64,000 nucleotides of DNA from JAKPAM01 sp047601745 (lineage in GTDB: Bacteria; Pseudomonadota; Gammaproteobacteria; Burkholderiales; Burkholderiaceae_E), in contig JASGIS010000001.1 of the NCBI GenBank assembly GCA_047601745.1, positions 2,294,001 to 2,358,000 on the forward strand, given 5' to 3'. Of the stretch, positions 51,699 through 59,857 are shown in pieces; position 1 is the first letter of the stretch; each line of letters begins with the position of its first letter. The notes beneath the pieces are model-generated. The model ran no database searches, was not told the DNA's origin, and saw nothing but the letters and a program-made list of their open reading frames with translations. The position numbers and the translations under genes are program-made.

Positions 51699-52775
51699 AT
51701 GCCCGTCCAGATCATCGGCATGATCGGGGTCACGCCGCCCGAAGGCGCCACCGTGCACGTCATCAAGGGTGCGCTGTCGCGCACCTTTCTCGCCGAGTTC
51801 GCGCAGGCGCACGAGGCCGCCGGCTTCGACATGGCACTGGTCGGCTATACGTCGACGTCCGCCGAAGGCTTCAGCGTCGCGCTCTACGCCGCGATGAAGA
51901 CCGCGCGCCTGAAGTTCCTCGTTGCCCATCGCCCGGGATCGATCGCGCCGACGCTGACGGCGCGCAAGATCGCCACGATCGATCAATTGACCGAGGGACG
52001 CCTGGCGCTGCACATCATCGCCGGCGCGAGCGACCGCGAACAGCAGAGCGACGGCGATTTCTCGAGCAAGACCGAACGCTATCGCCGGGCCGACGAATAC
52101 GTCGGGCTGCTGCGCCGCCTGTGGACCGAGACCACGCCGATCGATCATGAGGGCGAGTTCTACCGGATCCGCGGCGGCCTGTCCGACGTCAGGCCGTTCC
52201 AGTCGCCGTATCCGCGGCTGTATTTCGGCGGCTCGTCGCCCGAGGCGCTCGAGATGGGCGCGCGCCAGTGCGATGCGTTCGCGATGTTCGGCGAGCCGCT
52301 GAAGGACACCGCCGAACGCATCGAAGCCGTCGACAAGCTGGCGGCCGTGCAGGGCCGCAAGCTCGGCTACAACATTTCGTTCCGGCCGATCATCGCCGAC
52401 ACCGAGGGCAAGGCCTGGGACAAGGCGAAACGCCTGCTCGAAGAGGTCAAGGGCAAGTCGTCGGCCGACAAGGCGTTCGACCAGTCCGGCGAACGCCTGC
52501 TCAGGCACGGCGCGCTCGCGGACGTCCATGACGAGCGGCTGTGGATGGGCATCGCCAGCGTGACCGGTGCGTCGGGCAACACCTCGTGCCTGGTCGGCAC
52601 GCCGCAGCAGGTCGGCGACGCGATCCTCGCTTATTACCGGCTGGGCGTCGACTCGTTCCTGATCCGGGGCTTCGATCCGGTCGGCGACACGACCGAGTTC
52701 GGCCGCGAGCTGATTCCGTACGTGAAGGCCGGCGCCGCGCGCATCGACGCGGAGCGGGCGGAGCGATCGACGTGA
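51699..52775 (+). CDS. LLM-class flavin-dependent monooxygenase (SsuD-like)
   Basis: 358 residues, ATG 51699 with GGAG 5 bases upstream. Luciferase-like pattern: FAQAHEAAGFDMALVGYTST, KFLVAHRPGSIAPTLTARKI, TIDQLTEGRLALHIIAG, ERYRRADEYVGLLRRLW, PRLYFGGSSPEALEMGARQC, resembling alkanesulfonate monooxygenase SsuD. No ssuE reductase or transporter lies nearby. It overlaps the following gene by 4 bases (GTGA). Confidence 0.94.
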   Translation: MPVQIIGMIGVTPPEGATVHVIKGALSRTFLAEFAQAHEAAGFDMALVGYTSTSAEGFSVALYAAMKTARLKFLVAHRPGSIAPTLTARKIATIDQLTEGRLALHIIAGASDREQQSDGDFSSKTERYRRADEYVGLLRRLWTETTPIDHEGEFYRIRGGLSDVRPFQSPYPRLYFGGSSPEALEMGARQCDAFAMFGEPLKDTAERIEAVDKLAAVQGRKLGYNISFRPIIADTEGKAWDKAKRLLEEVKGKSSADKAFDQSGERLLRHGALADVHDERLWMGIASVTGASGNTSCLVGTPQQVGDAILAYYRLGVDSFLIRGFDPVGDTTEFGRELIPYVKAGAARIDAERAERST

Positions 52776-53605
52776 ACGAACAGGTCGCCGATTTCCGGGC
52801 CGAGGCCGATGAACTCGCGCGGCTGCTCGTCACGCTGGGCGACGACGACTGGCGCTTGCCGACGCAGTTTAAGGACTGGACGATCAACGACGTCGTGCTG
52901 CACCTGCATGCCAGCGACCTGATGGCGATCGCGTCGACCGACGGCGATGAGGCCTTCCACGCGCATCTCGGCGAGATCCGCGCGCGGCGCCGGAACGGCG
53001 CATCGCTGATCGAAGAAGCCCGCGGCCGGTTTCCGGGCCTGGTCGGCGCCGCGATGTTCGACCGGTGGCGCCGGGGCGTCGACACCTTGTGCGAGCGGCT
53101 GGACCGGCTCGATTCCGATGCGCGGCTGCCGTGGGTGGCGATGCCGATGGGCTTGCGGATGTTCACGACCGCGCGGCAGATGGAAACCTGGGCGCATGGG
53201 CTGTCGATCTACGACGTGCTCGGACTCGAGCGCATCGACACCGACCGGATCAAAAGCATCGCCGTCATCGGCGTCCGGACCTTCGGCTTCACGTTCGCCA
53301 ACCGCAAGCTGCCGGTGCCGGCCGAGGTGCCTCACGTACGGTTGACGGCGCCGTCCGGCGCGATCTGGGAATGGAACGCACCGAAGCCGGATGCCGACGG
53401 CAAGGAGCCGCCGGCCGCTTCGTCGTCGGTCATCGGCAGCGCGGTCGATTTCTGCCACGTGGTCACGCAGGTGCGCCACCATGCCGACACCGGGCTGCGG
53501 ATCGACGGCGATACGGCCAGGCAATGGATGTCGATGGCGCAGTGTTTCGCCGGGCCGCCGCAGGATCCCCCGCCGGGCAGCCGCTACCGGGTCGTGAAGA
53601 CCTGA
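52772..53605 (+). CDS. TIGR03084-like metal-binding protein (maleylpyruvate-isomerase/DinB-like fold)
   Basis: 277 residues from GTG 52772. The helical N-terminal part has metal-ligand-type histidines in INDVVLHLHASDLMA, METWAHGLSIYDVLG and TQVRHHADTGLRI, the pattern of TIGR03084/mycothiol-dependent maleylpyruvate-isomerase-like proteins. The role is unknown. Coupling to the LLM monooxygenase suggests the same degradation pathway. Confidence 0.85.
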   Translation: MNEQVADFRAEADELARLLVTLGDDDWRLPTQFKDWTINDVVLHLHASDLMAIASTDGDEAFHAHLGEIRARRRNGASLIEEARGRFPGLVGAAMFDRWRRGVDTLCERLDRLDSDARLPWVAMPMGLRMFTTARQMETWAHGLSIYDVLGLERIDTDRIKSIAVIGVRTFGFTFANRKLPVPAEVPHVRLTAPSGAIWEWNAPKPDADGKEPPAASSSVIGSAVDFCHVVTQVRHHADTGLRIDGDTARQWMSMAQCFAGPPQDPPPGSRYRVVKT

Positions 53606-53629
53606 CCCGCTAACCCCGAGGGCGATCGC

Positions 53630-54031
53630 TCACCCGATCCATTGCGCGAACCAGCCCAGCGGATGGTGCGCGCGCGCGATGCTGTACATCATCCCGAACA
53701 CGAGGATCGCTCCCGCGTAGGCGAGGGCGCGGGCCTTCGGCGACCGGGTACGCCGCAGCGCCAGCACGCCCAGCACGATGTAGACGACGAGCAGGCCGAG
53801 CTTGGCGAACAGCCAGCCGTTGGCGAAGACCTCGTGCGGCAGCAGCGACACCAGCATCAGCGCCACCGTCAGCAGCGCCGTGTCGATGCCGTAGCTGGTG
53901 AAGCGCACGGCATCGCGATACGGCCAGGTCTGGCCGCGCAATGCGCCGGCGCCACGCAACGCGAACAGGCAGCCGCTGAGCAGCGCCAACGCGATGTGCG
54001 TGTGCTTGATCGGAAGGAAGTATTCCAGCAT
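53630..54031 (-). CDS. SirB2-family membrane protein
   Basis: 133 residues with four hydrophobic helices (HTHIALALLSGCLFALRG, TALLTVALMLVSLLP, LFAKLGLLVVYIVLGVLAL, AYAGAILVFGMMYSIA). The start KHTHIALALLSG and the HHPLGW end fit SirB2. Function in this family is poorly known. It is convergent with the TIGR03084-like gene. Confidence 0.88.
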   Translation of the reverse strand: MLEYFLPIKHTHIALALLSGCLFALRGAGALRGQTWPYRDAVRFTSYGIDTALLTVALMLVSLLPHEVFANGWLFAKLGLLVVYIVLGVLALRRTRSPKARALAYAGAILVFGMMYSIARAHHPLGWFAQWIG

Positions 54032-54151
54032 GGACGGAGCGAAGGGTTAGCGGAGCAGGGCGTCCGCGGCGTCGAGCGGCCGAGTCGGGGGTGAGGGTAT
54101 GGTAAGCCAGCGGAACGGGATGGGCCAAACGAGCGTCTGCTGCTTCCGACC

Positions 54152-54535
54152 TCACACGTCGTCGGCGCGTGCGAATTCGCGCAGCCATGGATCGAGGTGT
54201 GCGATGTCGAACGTTCCGGTCTTCAGCATCCGCATCATTTCCGTATGGATCTGCATCGGCGGCTTGACCAGGCGCCAATCGTTGATTCGCAGGAAAATAT
54301 CGACTGCGGCGAAGGCGACCCGCTTGTTGCCGTCCACGAACGGGTGGTTGATCGCCAGGCTTTCCATCAGCGCGGCCGCCTCGGCCACGATGTCTTCGTA
54401 GTAGCCGGTCTGTGGCCGGAACAGCGCGGCTTCCAGAGCACCCGGGTCGCGGATACCTGGTGCGCCGCCGTAGCGCTGCATCAGCACCGCATGCATACCG
54501 AGTACGTCGGCCACGGTCAGGTAGTCACGGGGCAC
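54152..54535 (-). CDS. doc: Doc (death-on-curing) Fic-fold toxin
   Basis: 127 residues from GTG 54535. The Fic motif HPFVDGNKRVAF is at 64-75 and the start DYLTVADVLGMHAVLMQRYG is typical of Doc proteins. Doc phosphorylates EF-Tu and arrests translation. It starts 3 bases after the antitoxin stop. Full length, no defect seen. Confidence 0.93.
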   Translation of the reverse strand: MPRDYLTVADVLGMHAVLMQRYGGAPGIRDPGALEAALFRPQTGYYEDIVAEAAALMESLAINHPFVDGNKRVAFAAVDIFLRINDWRLVKPPMQIHTEMMRMLKTGTFDIAHLDPWLREFARADDV

Positions 54536-54538
54536 CGC

Positions 54539-54769
54539 TTATTTTGCCAACTCGCGGTACAGGCTGTCGAACTCGTCGAGGCTCGACGCGAACGCGGCCA
54601 TGACGTGGCGGCGCGGCCGGCTCTTCTGTTGCCGGTCGATGTAGTCTCGCAGCGCCTCGTCCAGCACGGCTTGAAACTGACGCCCCTGGGATTCGGCGAT
54701 CTGACGCAGAGCGGCCAGTACCTCGGGGGCCGCCTGGGAGGAAAACTTCTCGCGGACAGGTGAAGCCAT
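54539..54769 (-). CDS. Antitoxin of the Doc pair
   Basis: 76 residues from ATG 54769. It contains EVLAALRQIAESQGRQFQAV then LDEALRDYIDRQQ, a ribbon-helix-helix-like core, followed by a C-terminal tail (MAAFASSLDEFDSLYRELAK) that should bind Doc. It is not a Phd-type sequence, so this is a non-classical partner of Doc. Confidence 0.85.
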   Translation of the reverse strand: MASPVREKFSSQAAPEVLAALRQIAESQGRQFQAVLDEALRDYIDRQQKSRPRRHVMAAFASSLDEFDSLYRELAK

Positions 54770-54780
54770 GGCACCCTCCA

Positions 54781-54809
54781 TCATGATAGATCTTGATGTT
54801 TCATGATAG
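54781..54809. promoter_or_regulatory. Repeated TCATGATAG boxes, operator candidate of the Doc operon
   Basis: TCATGATAG at 54781-54789 and again at 54801-54809, two turns of helix apart, just upstream of the antitoxin start. Each contains the palindrome TCATGA. This arrangement suits binding of a ribbon-helix-helix antitoxin. Confidence 0.6.
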
Positions 54810-55078
54810 GGCAAGCTGAAGCCGCGCGCTACACCCATGACCATTTCGACACCCGCTCGCGCCGGCACGCGCTGGCGCTGGCCGCGCTGTGGGGATTCAT
54901 CGCGCCGGTGTTCGTCGTCGCGACCGACCGGCTGATGCCTTATCTCGGCGGCGAGCCGCCGGTCGTACCGGCGCGTTGGCACGACGCGCCGCCATGGATC
55001 GTGCTGGCGACCGGCGGATGGGCGCTGCGCCACGGCGCCTGGTTCGGCCGGCCGCGCGCCGATGGCCGGCCCGGCTGA
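54803..55078 (+). CDS. Small putative membrane protein
   Basis: 91 residues from ATG 54803. Two hydrophobic stretches (LALAALWGFIAPVFVVA at about 25-41 and PPWIVLATGGWAL at about 63-75). No family is recognised. The start lies inside the operator boxes of the divergent Doc operon and lacks a clear ribosome site, so the call is tentative. Confidence 0.4.
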   Translation: MIGQAEAARYTHDHFDTRSRRHALALAALWGFIAPVFVVATDRLMPYLGGEPPVVPARWHDAPPWIVLATGGWALRHGAWFGRPRADGRPG

Positions 55079-55135
55079 ATCCGGCGTGGAGGTGGGTTCG
55101 TGCGTCGATCGGAATCGCGCGATCCCGCTTACTGC

Positions 55136-55717
55136 CTATCGCCGCCGTGACGCGAAATGACGGTAGATCATCGTCGCGCTGCCGATCATCAGTTCGATCA
55201 GATCATCGCGCTGCTCGCGCGTGATCGCCGGTGACCGGCGTGCCGGATCCGGGTCGTCCTCGTGAATGATCCACATGATCGGAAACAGCAGGCCCTCGGT
55301 ATCGCTTCCCGGCTCCATCGCCAGCAGTTCCTGCCACGAGTCCGGCCGCATGGTGATGCCGCGCATGAAGCCGAACGCCCAGTCGTTGCCGAGCACCTGG
55401 CCCTGCTCGTCCTCGTAGAGGAAGGCGCCGTAGGCTTCATCGTGCTCGAGCGTGCGCAGCAGTGCCGACGCGATCGTGTTCCAGTGACGCATCAACAGGC
55501 CGAAGATCGCGTTCGCCTGTTCCAGGTCGTCGAAGCTCGACTTGCCGAGGATCTCCGGCAGGTACTCGTTGGGCGGCACCAGATCCGGACCGCAGATCAG
55601 CGCGGTGAAGAAGCCGTCGAGCATCTCGAGGTTCATCGTCGCCGAGCCGTGGGACGCGAGGAAGGCTTCGAGCTGGTCGAACTCGGCGTCGCCGAGGGGG
55701 GTGTTCAGGGCGTTCAT
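55136..55717 (-). CDS. UPF0149 family protein (YgfB/YecA-like)
   Basis: 193 residues. LGDAEFDQLEAFLAS, MNLEMLDGFFTALICGPDLV, PNEYLPEILG and NDWAFGFMRGI are typical of UPF0149. The C-terminal SEC-C zinc motif found in some YecA members is absent. Role unknown. Confidence 0.9.
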   Translation of the reverse strand: MNALNTPLGDAEFDQLEAFLASHGSATMNLEMLDGFFTALICGPDLVPPNEYLPEILGKSSFDDLEQANAIFGLLMRHWNTIASALLRTLEHDEAYGAFLYEDEQGQVLGNDWAFGFMRGITMRPDSWQELLAMEPGSDTEGLLFPIMWIIHEDDPDPARRSPAITREQRDDLIELMIGSATMIYRHFASRRR

Positions 55718-55774
55718 TGTCGAACTATATCGGCGGGAAGGGGGGCCGGGCCCGGATGTGCTTCAATCGCGGGC

Positions 55775-57541
55775 ATGTCCGCGCAGCCCGACCCCCATCA
55801 CCGCCCCGCCGATCGACACAGCCGCATCACGGCCGCGGCAGAGCGCTTCCGGCTGCGCCTCGCGCACACCGACGCGCTGGTCGGCGTCTGCCTGCTGGCG
55901 GTGCTGGCCGGCCTGCTGACCGGCGTGGTGATCGTGGTCTTTCGGCTGCTGACGGAACGCGGCCTCGTCTGGGCCGGGATCCTGCCGGGCGCCGAACGAT
56001 TCGAGACGCTCGATTGGGCGTGGCGGATCGGGCTCACCGTCGGCGGCGGGCTGCTGATCGGCCTGCTGTTCCAGTCGGTGCCGGCGGCCACTCGCCAGGT
56101 CGGTCCGGTCCATGTGATGGCGCGTCTGGCGCGCCATGGCGGACGGATGCCGTGGGCCAATGCCGTGATGCAGTTCGTCGGCGGCGCGATCTCGATCATC
56201 GCCGGCCATTCGGTGGGACGCGAGGGGCCGGTGATCCACGTCGGCGCCGCCAGCGCCAGCCTGTTCGGACAGTGGATGCGCGTACCGAACAACAGCCTTC
56301 GTACGCTGGTCGCCTGCGGGGTGGCCGCATCGATCGCGGCATCGTTCAACACGCCGCTCGCGGGCGTGGTCTTCGCGATGGAAGTCGTGATGTTCGAGTA
56401 CACGCTGTCGGGTTTCGCGCCGGTGATCCTGGCCGCGGTCAGCGCGACCTCGGTCAGCCGGCTGGTCTTCGGTCCCGATCCCGCTTTCTCCGTGCCCCCG
56501 TTTCAACTCGCGTCGCTGCTGGAACTGCCGTGGGTCGTGCTGGTCGGACTGGTGATCGGCTGCTTCGCGGCGGCTTATGTTCGCGGTATCGGCCTGGTCG
56601 AGCGGCACACCTCGCGTGCGCCGGTGTGGCTGCGGGCGACGGCCGCCGGCCTGCTGACCGGACTGTGCGCGCTGGTGGTTCCCGAGGTGATGGGGCTCGG
56701 TTATGACACGGTGCAGATGGCGATGCTCGGTCAGATCGGCCTCGCGGCGCTGATCCTGATCGCCGTGTTCAAGCTGATTGCCACCGTCGCCTGCGGCGGG
56801 CTGGGGCTGCCCGGCGGGATGATCGGTCCGATGGTGGTGATCGGCGCGACGGTGGGCGGCGCGCTCGGCATCGTCGGCCACGCGCTGATTCCCGGATCGA
56901 GCGCGGCCCCGGCGTTCTACGCGGTGCTCGGCGTGGCCGCGATGATGGCGGCGAGCCTGCAGGCGCCGCTGGCCGGCTTGACGGCGATGCTCGAGCTGAC
57001 CGGCAACCCCAACACCATCCTGCCCGGCATGACCGCCGTCATCACCGCTTTCCTGATGTCGCGCGTCGTGTTCCGACAGGAGCCCTTGTTCGTATCGATC
57101 CTTCATCTGCGCGGTATCGATCACCGGATCGATCCGGTGCTGCAGCCGCTCGAACGCACCGGGGTCGCGGCGGTGATGAGTCGCCGTTACGTGGTCGTCG
57201 AAGCGAAGGGCGAGGCGCCGGATTGGCAGCGGGTGCTTGCCGGCCAAGCGGAGTGGGTGATCGTCGTCGATGGGCGCGAGATCCGGGCGGTCTGGAGTGC
57301 CGGGCAGTTGGCTTCGCTGCTGGCAGCCGGCGGGACCGACGGCGCGGTCGACGTGTCGGTCGGCGCGCCGGACGCGCCGCCGTTCGCGATGGTGCCGCTG
57401 CAAGCCACGTTGGGCGAGGCGCTGGCGCTGATGGACGAGGCCGGGGCCGATGTGGCGGTCGTCAGCAGCGCGACCGTCGCGCAGCGTGATCGGCTTCGCG
57501 GGGTGGTCAGCCGGCGGGAGATCGGAGCGGGCGTGCGGTAA
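55775..57541 (+). CDS. ClC-family chloride channel/antiporter
   Basis: 588 residues from ATG 55775. Selectivity motifs: AGHSVGREGPVIHVGA, with GREGP at 148-152 and gating Glu150, and GGLGLPGGMIGPMVVIGA. There are about a dozen hydrophobic helices. The C-terminal 120 residues look like a CBS-pair region (VAAVMSRRYVVVEAK, WVIVVDGREIRAVWS, ATLGEALALMDEAGADVAVV). It probably moves Cl- in exchange for H+ or as a gated channel. Confidence 0.94.
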   Translation: MSAQPDPHHRPADRHSRITAAAERFRLRLAHTDALVGVCLLAVLAGLLTGVVIVVFRLLTERGLVWAGILPGAERFETLDWAWRIGLTVGGGLLIGLLFQSVPAATRQVGPVHVMARLARHGGRMPWANAVMQFVGGAISIIAGHSVGREGPVIHVGAASASLFGQWMRVPNNSLRTLVACGVAASIAASFNTPLAGVVFAMEVVMFEYTLSGFAPVILAAVSATSVSRLVFGPDPAFSVPPFQLASLLELPWVVLVGLVIGCFAAAYVRGIGLVERHTSRAPVWLRATAAGLLTGLCALVVPEVMGLGYDTVQMAMLGQIGLAALILIAVFKLIATVACGGLGLPGGMIGPMVVIGATVGGALGIVGHALIPGSSAAPAFYAVLGVAAMMAASLQAPLAGLTAMLELTGNPNTILPGMTAVITAFLMSRVVFRQEPLFVSILHLRGIDHRIDPVLQPLERTGVAAVMSRRYVVVEAKGEAPDWQRVLAGQAEWVIVVDGREIRAVWSAGQLASLLAAGGTDGAVDVSVGAPDAPPFAMVPLQATLGEALALMDEAGADVAVVSSATVAQRDRLRGVVSRREIGAGVR

Positions 57542-57559
57542 GGGGAGGCGGTTCTGGAT

Positions 57560-57809
57560 CGGAATTTCGCAGCTCTACCGTTACGCGGATAATCAGTTCG
57601 CGGCAGTGAGGAACTACACGATCGCCTCGAACACGATCGACCAGATCCGGGCTGTCCGGCTGACGGGTCGGGACGGCACCGGCAAATGGATAGAGGGTCC
57701 GCGATTCGTCGGCGATATTCTGAAGACGGTTGCTGACGTCAGTACGTTCGGTGTGAAGTTCGACGAGAGCAAGGTTGTTCCGCAACGCATAGAGAAGCCG
57801 TCCTTCTGA
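57560..57809 (+). pseudogene. Orphan 3' gene fragment or short gene without a good start
   Basis: The frame reads ISQLYRYADNQFAAVRNYTI, DQIRAVRLTGRDGTGKWIEG, then RFVGDILKTVADVSTFGVKF and stops at 57809. It looks like real protein and its codon use is less GC-biased than its neighbours. No ATG lies between the ClC stop and this text: the frame only has ATG 57450 inside the ClC gene, or GTG 57606 within the conserved-looking part. It may be the end of a gene whose front was deleted. Family unknown. Confidence 0.5.
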
Positions 57810-57939
57810 GCGAGAAAGCCCGACGCGGCTCAGCCGATCGCGGCGAGCGGTCGGCCCGGGAGATTAGGCGTGTCCCCGTGCAACCCTCACCGGTCGCCGC
57901 CGTCCGACATCCGGCGGTCGTCATCGTCCGTCCAGCGTT

Positions 57940-58600
57940 CCGGCGGGCGCGTCGCGACCAGGCTGCCGCGAGACGCCGCGATCGGGCGGGGCGGCGGTGA
58001 TGAATTCCTGATCGCCATGCCCGACACCCCGCTCGCCGAGGCCGCGCCGGTCTGCCGGCAGATCCTGCTCGCGATCGGCGGCAGCGCTTACCGGGTCGCC
58101 GACAAGGCCTTCCACGTACGTGCCTCGATCGGCCTCATCGAAGTCTCGCCAGGCACTTCGATCAAGGATGCCGTCTCCACCGCCGACCTTCGAGGTGCTG
58201 CTCAGGATGCGCGACACCGATGGCCGGCCGGTGCCGACCGGAAGCCTGATCGCCGCCGCCGAGAACAGCGGACGGATGGGCGTGATCGACCGCTGGGTGC
58301 TGTCGGCGACGCTGGCCTGGCCGGCCCGCTGTGCTTCGAGATCACCGAGAGCATCGCCCTGCACGATCTCGAGAACACCCGCCGATTCATCGATCGCGTG
58401 CGCGGTTACGGCGCCAGGGTCGCGCTCGACGACTTCGGCGCCGGCTATACGTCGTTTTCGTACCTGAAGGAGTTGCTGGCCGAGCTCGGCATCGACTACG
58501 TGCAGGGTCATGCGATCGCCCGGCCGCAGGCGCCGGAGGCGTTGTTGGACGCGGGGTCGGCGGCCGGCTTCATCGAGGACGAGGAGACGGCGCGGTACGT
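57940..58600 (+). pseudogene. GGDEF-EAL cyclic-di-GMP gene, decayed by internal deletions
   Basis: First a GGDEF piece: GRGGGDEFLIAMPDTPLAEA then KAFHVRASIGLIEVSPG. Then in another frame the start of an EAL domain: FEVLLRMRDTDGRPVPTG, LIAAAENSGRMGVIDRWVL. Then back in the first frame LCFEITESIALHDLENTRRF, GYGARVALDDFGAGYTSFSY, then directly GIDYVQGHAIARPQ. Conserved text between these pieces is missing: the end of GGDEF, the EAL motif itself, and the stretch between SYLKEL and the final YVQG. At least three deletions therefore occurred. The N-terminal sensory part is gone as well. Confidence 0.85.
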
Positions 58601-58609
58601 GGCGGGGCT

Positions 58610-59049
58610 TGGTGAGGGTTGGGAGGTGGGGGGCGGGTCGGGCCGTGATGCGGATCGACGGATTGGGCAGTCGGATCTGGTGGTTGGAGGGGCTGCCCGA
58701 TCATTTTTCGCATCTGTCGCGCGCGAGTTCGCGCTGTTGCAGCGCCAGTATGTGGACCTGAGCATCAGGCGGCTGCGCCTGTTCGACGACGCTCATGACG
58801 ATCGTGCGCTCGGCAAGCGCGAACGTAACCGCCTCGCCCAGGTCATCCTCGACGAGGTGCGGGAGGTGCTTGCCGACGAGCGCCAGATGCTGGCGGATGC
58901 CGATCGCCTCGCGCTCATCGCCCTGCATGACAAGTGCGGTGAAGCACGCTACGACGAGTTGCGCAGCGAGGAAGCCGCCGTCATGCCTGGCGAACTCATC
59001 GCTGCCGTGATTGGTCGATGGTCTCGCGCGAGGGCATGCGGAGGGTGTT
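58610..59049. other. Unassigned stretch with open frames
   Basis: Between the GGDEF-EAL remnant and the MazF remnant. A plus-strand frame reads LLQRQYVDLSIRRLRLFDDA then RERNRLAQVILDEVREVLAD, which has a helical look, but it runs in from the pseudogene without its own start. I recognise no family and cannot tell whether it is a gene piece. Confidence 0.35.
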
Positions 59050-59385
59050 GGCAGGGGGCTGCTCGAAAATGGTGGAGGCTCTCGCCAGTACTTCGTCCAC
59101 GACGGACTCCGGTAAGCTCTACACCTTCCGACCGTTGTGAGCGCTCGGATCGAGGACACGCGGTTGATCGCAACGCACCACCCCCGTGGTCTTGGTGCCG
59201 GTCAGCGGCACGGAGAAGCCGATACGCCGAGCGAAATCGCCGCCGTTCATAATGGGCAGAATGACCGGCAGGCCGGTTACGCGGTTGAAATCATCCGGCG
59301 AAACGATGACGACCGGACGATGCCCTCGCTGTTCCCGACCTTGCGTGGGTTCCAGATCGACGAGGTAGACATCGCCTCGTCTCAT
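59050..59385 (-). pseudogene. MazF/ChpB-type toxin broken by a nonsense codon
   Basis: From ATG 59385 the frame reads RRGDVYLVDLEPTQGREQRG, HRPVVIVSPDDFNRVTGLPV, GFSVPLTGTKTTGVVRCDQP and stops at TAG 59119-59121 after 88 residues (HNGRKV). Beyond the stop the same frame continues with SLPESVVDEVLARASTIFEQ, which is the normal C-terminal helix of MazF/PemK toxins. The TAG therefore stands where GAG (Glu) is expected, a single-base change. The toxin is truncated and probably inactive unless read through. Confidence 0.85.
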
Positions 59386-59480
59386 ATCAGCTCGTCGCCT
59401 GCGGCCGGAGCGTCCACCCATTCGCGTTCTTCCGCGGGTTGCGGCTGTGAGTAGTCGGACGAGGCCAGCAATTCCGCCAT
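59382..59480 (-). pseudogene. MazE-type antitoxin remnant (toxin-binding tail only)
   Basis: The frame MAELLASSDYSQPQPAEERE then WVDAPAAGDELI ends in TGA that overlaps the toxin ATG (ATGA). This is the C-terminal toxin-binding part of a MazE/ChpS-like antitoxin. The AbrB-like DNA-binding half is not found upstream; the frame there reads HPRLIRCPRQILGALGSS, unrelated to AbrB. Together with the toxin nonsense codon the module is dead or dying. Confidence 0.7.
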
Positions 59481-59857
59481 CGTGTAGTTGGTGCTCGAGC
59501 CCAGGGCGCCGAGGATCTGGCGCGGACAACGTATCAACCGAGGATGCGTTACCAAGGGGTCATCATCGAAGTCAAGGCAGGAGCCGACCAGCGGATGCCC
59601 CCGCCGCCGGTCGCACGCCGTATCGCTCGCGTCATGGGCCGTTCCGTCAGAGAGAACCAGATCAGACCGGAGCGGAGCCTGCCAATCGAGTCATTTGATC
59701 TTCAAGACCTCGTGGGTCGGACATCTGCCATGAAGCCAGTTCCTCCGCCCACGACCGACGCGCCGCCGCGTCCTGATCGAAGACGGCGCGGATCGACGGT
59801 TATGATCATGCTTCCCCGACAGGCCGCTGATCGTTGATCCCGTGACCGGGTTGACTC
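59481..59857. other. Intergenic region before the helicase gene
   Basis: 377 bases between the antitoxin remnant (minus) and the helicase (plus). It holds the decayed front of the antitoxin and presumably the helicase promoter. I could support no gene, repeat or hairpin here. Confidence 0.4.

Noticed and set aside
59544..59600. Start of a cold-shock/DUF1294-like protein (MRYQGVIIEVK) on the plus strand
   Set aside because: Only about ten residues look similar and the frame then loses all resemblance; likely chance.
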